Assembly (NCBI RefSeq): GCF_024699965.1
Contig: NZ_JAJOMZ010000004.1
Location: 620,001 to 684,000 of the forward strand
Direction: 5' to 3'
Origin: Flavobacterium sp. J372
GTDB taxonomy: Bacteria > Bacteroidota > Bacteroidia > Flavobacteriales > Flavobacteriaceae
DNA: 64,000 bases
Below, in pieces: positions 34,703-42,841 of the stretch. The notes below the pieces were generated by a model. That model saw nothing but the letters and a program-made list of their open reading frames with translations, ran no database searches and had not been told where the DNA came from. How positions within the stretch are numbered: the stretch's first letter is position 1; each line of letters starts with the position of its first letter. The position numbers and the translations under genes were made by a program.

Positions 34703-35446
34703 TTATTTTTTGTTAATTTTTTCCTGAAATGCAAAATAAGCCCGCTGCGATGCTTTTTCCTCTGCTTTCTTTTTGGAGGTTGCCCTGGCTTTGGCAATCA
34801 CTTTGCCTTCAATGCTAAGCTTAACCCCGAAATGCTTCTGGCCCTCATTGCCGTTGTCTTCAAAAACTTCGTAATTAAATGGCTTTTTATTCTTTTGGCA
34901 CCACTCAATCACCAGGCTCTTATAGCTTATTACTTTGCCTTCAAGCTTAGGGATATCAACATAAGGAATTATTACTTTGTTACGAATGAAAGTTTCGCAG
35001 TGTGAAAAGCCTTTGTCGAGATAAATGGCCCCGATAAGCGCTTCAAACAGGTTGCCGTGTATATTTTCACCAAAATGCTGCGCCGATACTTTGCTTTCTA
35101 CTTTAGTAATGAGGTTAAGGTCACGGCCTAGCTCATTCAGGTGTTCACGGCTCACAATTTTTGACCGCATTTTGGTAAGGTAACCTTCATCTCCGGTAGG
35201 CACTTCGCTGTATAAATGTGCGGCAATAACCGACCCCAGCATGGCATCGCCCAGAAACTCAAGTCGCTCATAATTTATAGGGTGGCCGTTCTCATCAAGC
35301 TTGTTTGATGAGCGGTGCGTAAAGGCACGCCGGTACAGCTCGAGGTTTACAGGGTCAAAACCGAGGATTTTCCTCATTTCATCAAAAAAAACCCCGCCTT
35401 CCTGTGGAGGGCGGGATTTTGAAAATATCTTTTTAATAAAACCCAT
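34703..35446 (-). CDS. rnc: Ribonuclease III
   Basis: 247 residues, cutting double-stranded RNA in rRNA and mRNA processing. The signature YERLEFLGDAMLGSVIAAHL carries the catalytic Glu and Asp, FEALIGAIYLDKG is the second active-site block, and the C-terminal dsRNA-binding domain (about 175-245) ends AEEKASQRAYFAF. The first 23 residues (MGFIKKIFSKSRPPQEGGVF) are encoded by DNA that also forms a hairpin followed by eight T on the coding strand; an internal ATG at 35377 would start just beyond it. Homologues I recall begin with a similar basic extension, so the full start is kept. fabF lies 12 nt upstream. Confidence 0.96.
   Translation of the reverse strand: MGFIKKIFSKSRPPQEGGVFFDEMRKILGFDPVNLELYRRAFTHRSSNKLDENGHPINYERLEFLGDAMLGSVIAAHLYSEVPTGDEGYLTKMRSKIVSREHLNELGRDLNLITKVESKVSAQHFGENIHGNLFEALIGAIYLDKGFSHCETFIRNKVIIPYVDIPKLEGKVISYKSLVIEWCQKNKKPFNYEVFEDNGNEGQKHFGVKLSIEGKVIAKARATSKKKAEEKASQRAYFAFQEKINKK
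35384..35415 (-). terminator. Terminator-like hairpin inside the rnc coding region
   Basis: On the minus strand CCCGCC-C-TCC / GGA-A-GGCGGG folds on an ACA loop and is followed by G and eight T (complement of 35384-35391). It lies about 45-75 nt downstream of the fabF stop and within codons 10-20 of rnc. It could act as an attenuator between fabF and rnc, active only when rnc is poorly translated. Confidence 0.45.
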
Positions 35447-35458
35447 AGGGGGAGTTTA

Positions 35459-36712
35459 TTACATTTCCAGTTTTTTCACAAGTACACAGGCATTGTGGCC
35501 GCCAAACCCAAACGTGTTGCTCATTACTACCTTCATGTCGCGCTTTTGGGCCTTGTTGAAGGTAAAGTTGAGCTTAGGGTCGATATTCTCATCATCTGTA
35601 AAGTGATTGATGGTAGGCGGAACGATTCCGTGCTTTATTGACAGTATTGAAGCAATAGTTTCAATAGCGCCCGCAGCGCCCAGTAAGTGGCCTGTCATAC
35701 TCTTGGTAGAGTTAAGGTTCAGTGTATAGGCATGCTCGCCAAACACCTCAATTATAGCTTTAGACTCGGCGATGTCACCCAGCGGGGTAGATGTACCGTG
35801 CATATTCACGCCGTCAACATCTTCCGGTTTAAGGCCCGCATCGCGAAGGCAGTTCAGCATTACATTCTTTGCGCCAAGCCCTTCCGGGTGTGGAGCAGTG
35901 ATATGGTGAGCATCAGCGCTCATGCCGCCACCGCCAATTTCGCAGTAAATTTCTGCGCCTCGCGCCACAGCGTGCTCATATTCTTCAAGGATGATAGCGC
36001 CTGCACCTTCGCCAAGCACAAAGCCTTCACGGTCTTTATCCATTGGTCGGGATGCCGTCTGCGGGTCGTCATTGCGTGTTGAAAGGGCGTGCATGGCATT
36101 AAAGCCACCCATACCGGCAATGGTCACCGCAGCCTCGCTGCCACCTGTTACCATAACATCGGCATGGCCCAGGCGTATATAATTGAAAGCATCAATAAGC
36201 GCATTGGTTGATGATGCACAGGCCGAAACTGTAGTAAAGTTAGGGCCCCTGAAGCCATATTTAATTGAGATATGTCCGCCGGCAATATCAGCAATCATTT
36301 TTGGTATAAAGAACGGGTTAAACTTAGGCACACCGTTACCGGCAGCAAAGTTCATTACCTCTTCCTGGAAGGTTTCAAGCCCGCCAATTCCAGAGCCCCA
36401 TATTACACCTACGCGGTCTTTATCAAGCTTGTCAAAGTCAAAGTTTGCATCTTTTACAGCCTCATCCGTACTCACTATGGCATACTGCGCATAGCGGTCC
36501 ATCTTGCGGGCTTCTTTCCTGTCTATGAAATCTTCAACATTAAAATTCTTTACTTCGCAGGCAAATTTAGTTTTGAAGTTAGTCGTATCAAAGTAAGTGA
36601 TTGGTGCGGCGCCGCTCTTCCCGTTTACAAGGCCGTCCCAGTATTCCTGTACATTATTGCCTATTGGGGTAAGTGCGCCTAAGCCTGTTACTACAACTCT
36701 TCTTAATTTCAT
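35459..36712 (-). CDS. fabF: 3-oxoacyl-[ACP] synthase II
   Basis: 417 residues, condensing malonyl-ACP with acyl-ACP in fatty acid elongation. The nucleophilic cysteine is in TTVSACASSTNALIDAFNY, the two catalytic histidines are in NMHGTSTPLGDIAE and KSMTGHLLGAAGAIE, and the C-terminal SNTFGFGGHNACVLVKK is complete. It is flanked by acpP upstream (200-nt gap) and rnc downstream (12 nt), the usual acpP-fabF-rnc order. Confidence 0.97.
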   Translation of the reverse strand: MKLRRVVVTGLGALTPIGNNVQEYWDGLVNGKSGAAPITYFDTTNFKTKFACEVKNFNVEDFIDRKEARKMDRYAQYAIVSTDEAVKDANFDFDKLDKDRVGVIWGSGIGGLETFQEEVMNFAAGNGVPKFNPFFIPKMIADIAGGHISIKYGFRGPNFTTVSACASSTNALIDAFNYIRLGHADVMVTGGSEAAVTIAGMGGFNAMHALSTRNDDPQTASRPMDKDREGFVLGEGAGAIILEEYEHAVARGAEIYCEIGGGGMSADAHHITAPHPEGLGAKNVMLNCLRDAGLKPEDVDGVNMHGTSTPLGDIAESKAIIEVFGEHAYTLNLNSTKSMTGHLLGAAGAIETIASILSIKHGIVPPTINHFTDDENIDPKLNFTFNKAQKRDMKVVMSNTFGFGGHNACVLVKKLEM

Positions 36713-36871
36713 AGGTAAACTTTTAAAGTTTGCTGTTTATAAAAATACCCATGCGTCTCTTGTACAAATTGTAAGAAAACCATGGGCATCAGTGATATTT
36801 TTTATGAAGCCTTACGTAAAGACACTTCATTTTTTGTAAAAGCGAACAGCTTAAATGGCAACAAATAATAA

Positions 36872-36900
36872 CATCCATGCACATTAGCGATACATGGATG
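36872..36900 (-). terminator. Hairpin downstream of acpP
   Basis: CATCCATG / CATGGATG form an 8-bp stem with a 13-nt loop a few bases after the acpP stop. The minus-strand tail is only moderately T-rich, so it may be a partial terminator that lets some transcripts run into fabF. The rest of the 200-nt gap (36713-36912) shows nothing else. Confidence 0.45.
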
Positions 36901-36912
36901 CCGTATTATTTA

Positions 36913-37149
36913 TTATTTTTTTGCTTCCTCGATGTAAGAGATAGCCTGGCCTACAGTAGAAATATTTTCTGCCTGATCGTCCGGTATCTGGATATCGAAC
37001 TCTTTTTCAAATTCCATGATAAGCTCAACAGTGTCCAGTGAATCAGCCCCTAAATCATTAGTGAAGCTTGCCTCTGTTACCACTTCGTTCTCGTCAACAC
37101 CCAATTTATCAACGATGATAGCTTTTACTCTTGATGCAATGTCTGACAT
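36913..37149 (-). CDS. acpP: Acyl carrier protein
   Basis: 78 residues, acidic. The phosphopantetheine attachment serine lies in [20 protein letters not shown] (DSL). It carries growing acyl chains for FabF and the acyl-ACP desaturase found elsewhere in the window. A strong promoter-like sequence lies upstream on the minus strand. Confidence 0.97.
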   Translation of the reverse strand: MSDIASRVKAIIVDKLGVDENEVVTEASFTNDLGADSLDTVELIMEFEKEFDIQIPDDQAENISTVGQAISYIEEAKK

Positions 37150-37181
37150 AATCTATTAATTTTAGAATTTAAATTGAATGG

Positions 37182-37210
37182 CAAAAATAAAAAACTTTAT
37201 TTTAAAACAA
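37182..37210 (-). promoter_or_regulatory. Promoter of acpP
   Basis: On the minus strand TTG (37208-37210), 18-nt spacer, TATTTTTG (37182-37189), 32 nt before the ATG. Confidence 0.5.
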
Positions 37211-37328
37211 CATTTCTGCCAAAAAATGTGAGTACTAAAGTAGAAAATTAATTTTACAATACGCTTAATTCGCCGTTATTTTGTACGTAAAATAATATTT
37301 CAGGCAATCATTGCAAAACAAGTGGCAC

Positions 37329-37898
37329 ATGAAGAAAATAGTGATTTTTGCATCGGGCGGGGGCAGTAATGCCGAGGCTATCATGAAGCATTTTAGCGGC
37401 AGGGAAAATATCAGGGTTTCGGGTGTTTTTACAAATAATCCAAACGCCGGTGTGCTTCAAAAGGCAGAAAAGTATGGTGTGCCTACTATAGTATTTAACC
37501 GTGAGGAGCTGAATGGCGATATTGTATTGCATAAATTAGATACTATAAAACCTGATCTTATAGTGCTGGCGGGCTTCCTGTGGAAATTCCCTGAGCATAT
37601 AGTACAGCAATATCCCGATAAGATCATTAACATACACCCGGCGCTATTGCCTAATTACGGAGGCAAAGGCATGTATGGGTTGCATGTGCACACGGCGGTA
37701 CATAATAATAAAGAGACTGAAAGCGGCATAACCATACATTTTGTAAATGAGCATTATGATGAAGGCAACATAATCTTCCAGGCAAGCGTGGCTTTGGATG
37801 ATTGCGCCACTCCGCAGGATATTGCCGCTAAAGTGCTGCAGCTTGAGCATAAATATTTCCCGGCTGTTATTGAGGATTTGTTGAAGAAAGAATTTTAG
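37329..37898 (+). CDS. purN: Phosphoribosylglycinamide formyltransferase
   Basis: 189 residues, third step of purine synthesis using 10-formyl-THF. The N-terminal IVIFASGGGSNAEAIMKHF binds GAR phosphate, IINIHPALLPNYGGKGMYG holds the catalytic Asn/His, and GITIHFVNEHYDEGNIIFQ the catalytic Asp. ATG 37329 is chosen; the upstream in-frame ATG-like codon at 37311 would add a short non-conserved leader. It is divergent from acpP, and rnhA follows after 62 nt. Confidence 0.96.
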   Translation: MKKIVIFASGGGSNAEAIMKHFSGRENIRVSGVFTNNPNAGVLQKAEKYGVPTIVFNREELNGDIVLHKLDTIKPDLIVLAGFLWKFPEHIVQQYPDKIINIHPALLPNYGGKGMYGLHVHTAVHNNKETESGITIHFVNEHYDEGNIIFQASVALDDCATPQDIAAKVLQLEHKYFPAVIEDLLKKEF

Positions 37899-37960
37899 AT
37901 TTTTAGAATTTTCAACAACAAGACTATCATAGCACAATATCTAATAATCTAACAATCGAA

Positions 37961-38440
37961 ATGCATACAGTCCACATATATACTGACGGCGCAGCTAAGG
38001 GAAACCCCGGCCCGGGCGGCTATGGCGTTGTAATGGAAGCTGTGGGCACCGGCTACCGTAAGGAGTTTTACGAAGGCTTCCGCCTTACCACCAATAACCG
38101 TATGGAACTGCTGGCTGTGATAGTAGGGCTGGAGAAACTGACTAAACCTAACACATCGGTACTTGTGGTGAGCGATAGTAAATATGTAGTGGACTCGGTA
38201 ACCAAAGGCTGGGTTTTTGGTTGGGAAAAGAAAGGTTTCGCCGGGAAGAAAAACCCTGACCTGTGGATGCGCTTTTTAAAAATTTACCGAAAGCATAAGG
38301 TTGATTTTAAATGGATAAAGGGCCATAACAGCCATCCCCAAAACGAGAGATGCGACCAACTTGCGGTAATGGCATCAACCCTGCCGCAGCTTAATGTTGA
38401 TGCCTGGTATGAACAGGAAGGGCAGAAAATTGATTTTTAG
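37961..38440 (+). CDS. rnhA: Ribonuclease HI
   Basis: 159 residues, degrading RNA in RNA-DNA hybrids. The catalytic carboxylates are seen in VHIYTDGAAKGNPGPGGYG (Asp), NNRMELLAVIVGLE (Glu), VVSDSKYVVDSVTKGW (Asp) and HNSHPQNERCDQLAVM (His and Asp). Length is that of a canonical bacterial RNase HI. The gap upstream has short A/T repeats of the word ATCTAA(C/T)AATC. Confidence 0.97.
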   Translation: MHTVHIYTDGAAKGNPGPGGYGVVMEAVGTGYRKEFYEGFRLTTNNRMELLAVIVGLEKLTKPNTSVLVVSDSKYVVDSVTKGWVFGWEKKGFAGKKNPDLWMRFLKIYRKHKVDFKWIKGHNSHPQNERCDQLAVMASTLPQLNVDAWYEQEGQKIDF

Positions 38441-38457
38441 ACTTCTTCGATTCTGGA

Positions 38458-38707
38458 TTATTTCGGGAAATTGTAGTACAGCCAAATTGTAAATGATGTA
38501 ACTGCTACAAATGCGACTGCTGAACCAAAGCAAATACCCCATCCTAAATCTTTAAGCCATGATTTCTTAGTGCGCAATAGGATAGCTCCAATAATTGTCC
38601 CGAAAACCATAGTTCCGAAAAGATAATACACACTGATCCAGCAATTTTAGCGGTAATACCAAAAAAAGATGAATGGCTATTGTCGTTAATGAATAAACAG
38701 CTCTCAT
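38458..38707 (-). pseudogene. Small membrane protein gene with disrupted frame
   Basis: Between rnhA and the 82-residue membrane protein no intact gene exists, but pieces in different frames resemble that neighbour. From ATG 38707 the sequence reads MRAVYSLTTIAIHLF, a middle piece in another frame reads FGITAKIAGSV, and the end in a third frame reads LFGTMVFGTIIGAILL to WLYYNFPK, echoing the neighbour's WLYYTWPK. The full span is 250 nt, one more than a multiple of three. The A7 run at 38661-38667 is the likeliest break point. A sequence error or a decayed duplicate would both fit. Confidence 0.55.
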
Positions 38708-38746
38708 AGGTCAAATGTAACAGGTGTGAAGCGAATACTAAAATCT

Positions 38747-38995
38747 TTATTTTGGCCAAGTGTAATATAGCCATATAAAAGCTATCACCATTAATGCCAA
38801 AATACCCGCCGAGGCATAAAAAATTACGGTTCCTGTTTTCTTAATTATAGTGTCTGTTTGTTGTGTGTGCATTGTATAGCCGAGCGCAAAGCATAACAAA
38901 GGAATTCCGTACATGAATTCAATGCTATATAGCGACATGATATTGAAGATAACTATTAAAATTATCAAACTGAATATTAATAATTTACTTTTCAT
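38747..38995 (-). CDS. Small membrane protein, family not recognised
   Basis: 82 residues with three hydrophobic segments (about 4-22, 28-43 and 55-78: LLIFSLIILIVIFNIM, MYGIPLLCFALGYTM, VIFYASAGILALMVIAFIWL) and a C-terminal LYYTWPK. No known domain. A disrupted relative lies directly downstream, sharing the end WLYY-x-x-PK, which points to a tandem duplication. No promoter or partner was recognised. Confidence 0.65.
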   Translation of the reverse strand: MKSKLLIFSLIILIVIFNIMSLYSIEFMYGIPLLCFALGYTMHTQQTDTIIKKTGTVIFYASAGILALMVIAFIWLYYTWPK

Positions 38996-39098
38996 AAAAC
39001 TGTAGTTGTCTCAAATATAAATAAAAACACCTGTCAGGTTTTAAAATATGACAGGTGATATTAATATAGTCTTGCAGGCGAAAAATCTAAAATTCTAA

Positions 39099-39608
39099 TT
39101 ATCTCCCTTCAAACGCTTCTTCAAGCACCGCAATATCAATCTTAACCATGTTGTGCAGGGCATTCATTACCCTGCCGGCTTTCTCTTTATCAGGATTGCT
39201 TATCATATCATCAAGTATTGGTGGTACTACCTGCCATGACACCCCATATTTATCTTTGCACCATCCGCACTGCTGCGCTTTCGGGTCGCCCGTTAAGGCA
39301 ATTTTTTCCCAATAATAGTCAATTTCTTCCTGGTCGTTGCAGTTGATAATGAATGAAATAGCTTCATTTGGCTTGAATATAGGTCCGCCATTCAGCAAAA
39401 CAAATTTATGTTCAAGCACTTCAATTTCAATCGTAAGTAATGTGCCTTCAGGCATGCCATGAATTTCAAAGCCTTCTTTACCGTAGTACATTTTACGTCC
39501 GATTCTGCCATTTTTAAAAACAGATAGGTAAAAGTTGGCAGCTTCTTCGGCATTCCTGTCAAACCAAAGGCATGTTTCAATCTTTCGGAGTGTAAGCGGA
39601 GATTTCAT
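39099..39608 (-). CDS. VOC-superfamily protein (PhnB-like)
   Basis: 169 residues of the vicinal oxygen chelate fold. The markers are ETCLWFDRNAEEAANFYLSV at the N-terminus, LNGGPIFKPNEAISFIINC in the middle and QQCGWCKDKYGVSWQVVPPI near the end. This branch is annotated as PhnB or 3-demethylubiquinone methyltransferase-like, but its members are not known to methylate; the activity should be left open. It stands alone. Confidence 0.9.
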   Translation of the reverse strand: MKSPLTLRKIETCLWFDRNAEEAANFYLSVFKNGRIGRKMYYGKEGFEIHGMPEGTLLTIEIEVLEHKFVLLNGGPIFKPNEAISFIINCNDQEEIDYYWEKIALTGDPKAQQCGWCKDKYGVSWQVVPPILDDMISNPDKEKAGRVMNALHNMVKIDIAVLEEAFEGR

Positions 39609-39716
39609 ATATCAATTTATTTATTAGCCAAAGTTATGGCATATTGTTTTTGGGAACAGGTTGTGAAAGAGCCAATTATAGTGGTAAATCAGGACAAATT
39701 ATAACTTCATCTCTAA

Positions 39717-39747
39717 TTTGCCTTTTGCAATTTAAACTGTATCTTTG
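39717..39747 (+). promoter_or_regulatory. Promoter of the PfkB-kinase operon
   Basis: TTTG (39717-39720), 19-nt spacer, TATCTTTG (39740-39747), 24 nt before the ATG at 39772: a perfect fit to the Bacteroidota consensus. Confidence 0.75.
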
Positions 39748-39771
39748 CCGCTTTAAAATTCAATCCTGTTT

Positions 39772-40701
39772 ATGAATAAATTACTGATAGTTGGCACAGT
39801 AGCTTTTGATGCGATAGAAACGCCCTTTGGCAAAACCGACAAAATACTTGGCGGCGCCGGCACATACATTGGGCTTTCGGCCTCATTTTTCAACCTTCAG
39901 TCGGCGATAGTATCAGTAGTGGGTGAAGATTTTCCTCAGGAGTATATCGACCTTCTTAAGAACAAAAACATAGACGTAACAGGACTTGAAGTGGTGCCGG
40001 GCGGTAAGACGTTCTTCTGGAGCGGGCGTTACCACAACGATCTTAACAGCCGCGACACGCTTGATACACAGCTGAATGTACTGGCCGACTTTAACCCAAT
40101 CGTGCCTGAAAATTTTAAGGATGCCGATGTAGTGATGCTGGGCAACCTGCACCCGAACATTCAGATAGGAGTACTTGACCAGATGAGCAAAAAGCCTAAG
40201 CTTGTGGTGCTTGATACCATGAACTTCTGGATGGATTGCGCTTTGGCAGAGTTATTGCAAGTGATGAAGCGCGTAGACGTTATCACGATAAATGATGAAG
40301 AGGCACGCCAGCTGTCAGGTGAATATTCGCTTGTAAAAGCTGCGGCTAAAATACATACCATGGGGCCTAAATATGTTGTGATAAAGAAAGGTGAGCACGG
40401 CGCGCTGCTTTTCCACAACAAAGAGGTGTTCTTTGCACCGGCGCTTCCGCTGGAAGAGGTTTTTGACCCGACAGGTGCAGGCGATACCTTTGCAGGCGGC
40501 TTTACAGGCTACATTACGCAGAGTGAAGACGTATCATTTGAAAACATGAAGAACGCAATTATATACGGCAGCAACATGGCGTCGTTCTGCGTAGAGCAGT
40601 TTGGCACGCAGCGTATGGAGAAGCTGGAAAAAAGGGAGGTACAGGAACGCCTTCAGCAGTTTAAAGCGCTCACTCAGTTTGAGATTGCGCTCGAAAATTA
40701 A
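39772..40701 (+). CDS. PfkB-family sugar or nucleoside kinase
   Basis: 309 residues, ribokinase-like fold. The C-terminal catalytic motif is VFDPTGAGDTFAGGFTGYI (DTGAGD variant), and the N-terminal GGAGTYIGLSASFFNLQSAI is the usual substrate-lid block. The substrate is not decidable from sequence; ribose, adenosine or a related molecule is possible. The long PurF-like amidotransferase follows 58 nt downstream with a terminator-like hairpin between them, so the two are probably linked in purine or pentose metabolism. Confidence 0.9.
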   Translation: MNKLLIVGTVAFDAIETPFGKTDKILGGAGTYIGLSASFFNLQSAIVSVVGEDFPQEYIDLLKNKNIDVTGLEVVPGGKTFFWSGRYHNDLNSRDTLDTQLNVLADFNPIVPENFKDADVVMLGNLHPNIQIGVLDQMSKKPKLVVLDTMNFWMDCALAELLQVMKRVDVITINDEEARQLSGEYSLVKAAAKIHTMGPKYVVIKKGEHGALLFHNKEVFFAPALPLEEVFDPTGAGDTFAGGFTGYITQSEDVSFENMKNAIIYGSNMASFCVEQFGTQRMEKLEKREVQERLQQFKALTQFEIALEN

Positions 40702-40708
40702 AACAACT

Positions 40709-40732
40709 AAGCCTCCTTGCGGGGCTTTTTTT
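40709..40732 (+). terminator. Terminator or attenuator between the PfkB and PurF-like genes
   Basis: Stem AAGCCTC / GGGGCTT (one T-G pair), 5-nt loop, followed by a run of T. It lies 8 nt after the kinase stop and 27 nt before the PurF-like ATG, with no obvious promoter between, so it probably reduces rather than abolishes read-through. Confidence 0.6.
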
Positions 40733-40758
40733 ATAACTACAAAACAACAACAACTACT

Positions 40759-42657
40759 ATGAGCGACGCATTAAAACACGAATGTGGCATTGCGCTTTTA
40801 AGGCTTTTGAAGCCTCTTGAATACTACAAAGAGAAGTACGGCTCGGCTTTCTACGGCATACAGAAAATGTACCTGCTTATGGAAAAGCAGCACAACCGCG
40901 GGCAGGATGGGGCAGGCTTCGCGAGCATTAAGATGGATGTAAAGCCCGGCCAGCGTTACATAAGCCGTGTGCGCAGCAACCAGCAGCAGCCCATACAGGA
41001 TATCTTTGCTCAGATAAATGAGCGCGTGAACGAGGAGATGGCGCTTCATCCCGAATATAATGACAACGTTGCCCTGCAAAAAGAACACATACCATATATA
41101 GGTGAGTTATTCCTGGGGCATGTGCGCTACGGTACTTTCGGGAAGAACAGCATAGAGAGCGTACACCCCTTCCTGCGCCAGAACAACTGGATGCACCGTA
41201 ACCTTATCGTTGCCGGTAACTTCAACATGACCAATGTGCAGCAGCTTTTCCAGAACCTGGTAGAGCTGGGCCAGCACCCGAAAGAACTTGCCGATACCGT
41301 AACTATCATGGAAAACATAGGGCATTTTCTTGATGATGAGGTGACCGACCTATACCAAGACTGTAAAAACGAGGGATACTCTAAGGAAGAAGCTTCGCCT
41401 GTAATTGCTGAAAGGCTGAACATACCGAGAATACTTAAACGTGCATCAAAACAATGGGATGGCGGCTATGCCATGGCGGGTTTGCTTGGGCACGGTGATG
41501 CCTTTGTATTTCGTGACCCGGCGGGGATAAGGCCGGCGTTTTATTACCAGGATGATGAGATTGCCGTTGTAGCCAGCGAGAGGCCTGTGATTCAAACCGT
41601 GTTCAACGTGCCTTTTGAGGAAGTGAAAGAGCTCGAGCCGGGCCATGCTATAATCATTAAGAAAAGTGGCAATGTTGCGATTGAGCAGATAAAAGAAGCG
41701 TTGCCTAAAAAAGCATGTTCGTTTGAGCGTATTTATTTTTCCCGGGGGAGTGATGCTGAGATATACCGCGAACGTAAAGAACTGGGGAGATTGATATTAC
41801 CAGATGTGCTGAAAGCTATTAATAGTGATACGGACAATACGGTGTTCTCATACATACCTAATACAGCAGAAACATCTTTTTACGGAATGGTTGAGGCGGC
41901 AAACGATTTCCTGAACCAGCGGAAGAATGATTATATCATTGCCAACCGCAATACGCTTACTGCCGAAACTCTTCATGAACTTCTTGAGGTGAAAATACGG
42001 ACGGAGAAAGTCGCCATTAAAGATGCCAAGCTGCGCACATTCATTACTGAAGACAGCAGCCGTGATGATCTTGTGGCCCACGTGTATGATGTTACTTATG
42101 GTGTGATAAAACCGGAAGATAACCTTGTGATTATTGACGACAGTATTGTGCGCGGGACAACCCTGAAAAAGAGCATCATCAGGATGATGGACAGGCTGAA
42201 CCCAAAACGCATCGTTATCGTGTCATCGGCCCCACAGATTCGCTACCCTGACTGTTATGGTATTGATATGGCCAAGCTTGAAGGGCTTGTAGCATTCCGC
42301 GCGGCACAGGAGCTTTTGGAAGAGCGCGGCTTGCACCATATCATCGAAGAAACTTATAAGAAATGCAAGGCGCAGGAAAACCTGCCTGATACTGATGTAA
42401 TAAACTATGTGAAAGAGTTTTATGCGCCGTTTACTGATGAAGAGATAAGCGACAAGATTGCTGAAATGCTTACCGAAGATGACATTAAGGCTGAAGTGAA
42501 AATCATATTTCAAAGTGTGGATAACCTGCACAAGGCCTGCCCTAAAAATCTGGGAGACTGGTACTTTACCGGAGATTACCCAACACCGGGAGGCAATAGG
42601 GTAGTAAACCGTGCTTTTATCAATTTTTATGAAGGAAATGACGCCAGGGCGTATTAA
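40759..42657 (+). CDS. Amidophosphoribosyltransferase-like protein, long form
   Basis: 632 residues, about 130 more than typical PurF. The N-terminal class II glutaminase has its nucleophilic Cys at ECGIALL after a short propeptide-like segment (MSDALKHE), then QHNRGQDGAGFAS and GHVRYGTFG. The C-terminal phosphoribosyltransferase part has the PRPP loop VIIDDSIVRGTTLKKSI. PurF transfers ammonia from glutamine to PRPP in the first step of purine synthesis. Insertions occur in the glutaminase half (around residues 70-100 and 180-210) and the C-terminus is longer. Whether it replaces or complements a second PurF elsewhere cannot be seen. Confidence 0.85.
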   Translation: MSDALKHECGIALLRLLKPLEYYKEKYGSAFYGIQKMYLLMEKQHNRGQDGAGFASIKMDVKPGQRYISRVRSNQQQPIQDIFAQINERVNEEMALHPEYNDNVALQKEHIPYIGELFLGHVRYGTFGKNSIESVHPFLRQNNWMHRNLIVAGNFNMTNVQQLFQNLVELGQHPKELADTVTIMENIGHFLDDEVTDLYQDCKNEGYSKEEASPVIAERLNIPRILKRASKQWDGGYAMAGLLGHGDAFVFRDPAGIRPAFYYQDDEIAVVASERPVIQTVFNVPFEEVKELEPGHAIIIKKSGNVAIEQIKEALPKKACSFERIYFSRGSDAEIYRERKELGRLILPDVLKAINSDTDNTVFSYIPNTAETSFYGMVEAANDFLNQRKNDYIIANRNTLTAETLHELLEVKIRTEKVAIKDAKLRTFITEDSSRDDLVAHVYDVTYGVIKPEDNLVIIDDSIVRGTTLKKSIIRMMDRLNPKRIVIVSSAPQIRYPDCYGIDMAKLEGLVAFRAAQELLEERGLHHIIEETYKKCKAQENLPDTDVINYVKEFYAPFTDEEISDKIAEMLTEDDIKAEVKIIFQSVDNLHKACPKNLGDWYFTGDYPTPGGNRVVNRAFINFYEGNDARAY

Positions 42658-42783
42658 TTGTGCAGTTAATCGATTTTTTTAGAGATTTTGACCGATATAT
42701 TTGCAGGATAAATATTATCAATATACTTTTACACCTGAAAATAGCATTAGTAAATTAAATTTTACGGTATTTTTGGGGGCAAG

Positions 42784-42810
42784 AAAGCGGAAAGACAACT
42801 TTCCGCTTTT
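42784..42810 (+). terminator. Terminator of the PurF-like gene
   Basis: Perfect 11-bp stem AAAGCGGAAAG / CTTTCCGCTTT, ACAA loop, T-rich tail. The preceding 125 nt of the gap hold nothing recognisable. Confidence 0.85.
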
Positions 42811-42841
42811 TTATTTTATAGCTATTTGTTAGATAAAGCAT

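Noticed and set aside
38544..38774. 76-residue frame between rnhA and the small membrane gene
   Set aside because: It is the middle-frame piece of the disrupted duplicate described at 38458-38707, not a gene of its own.
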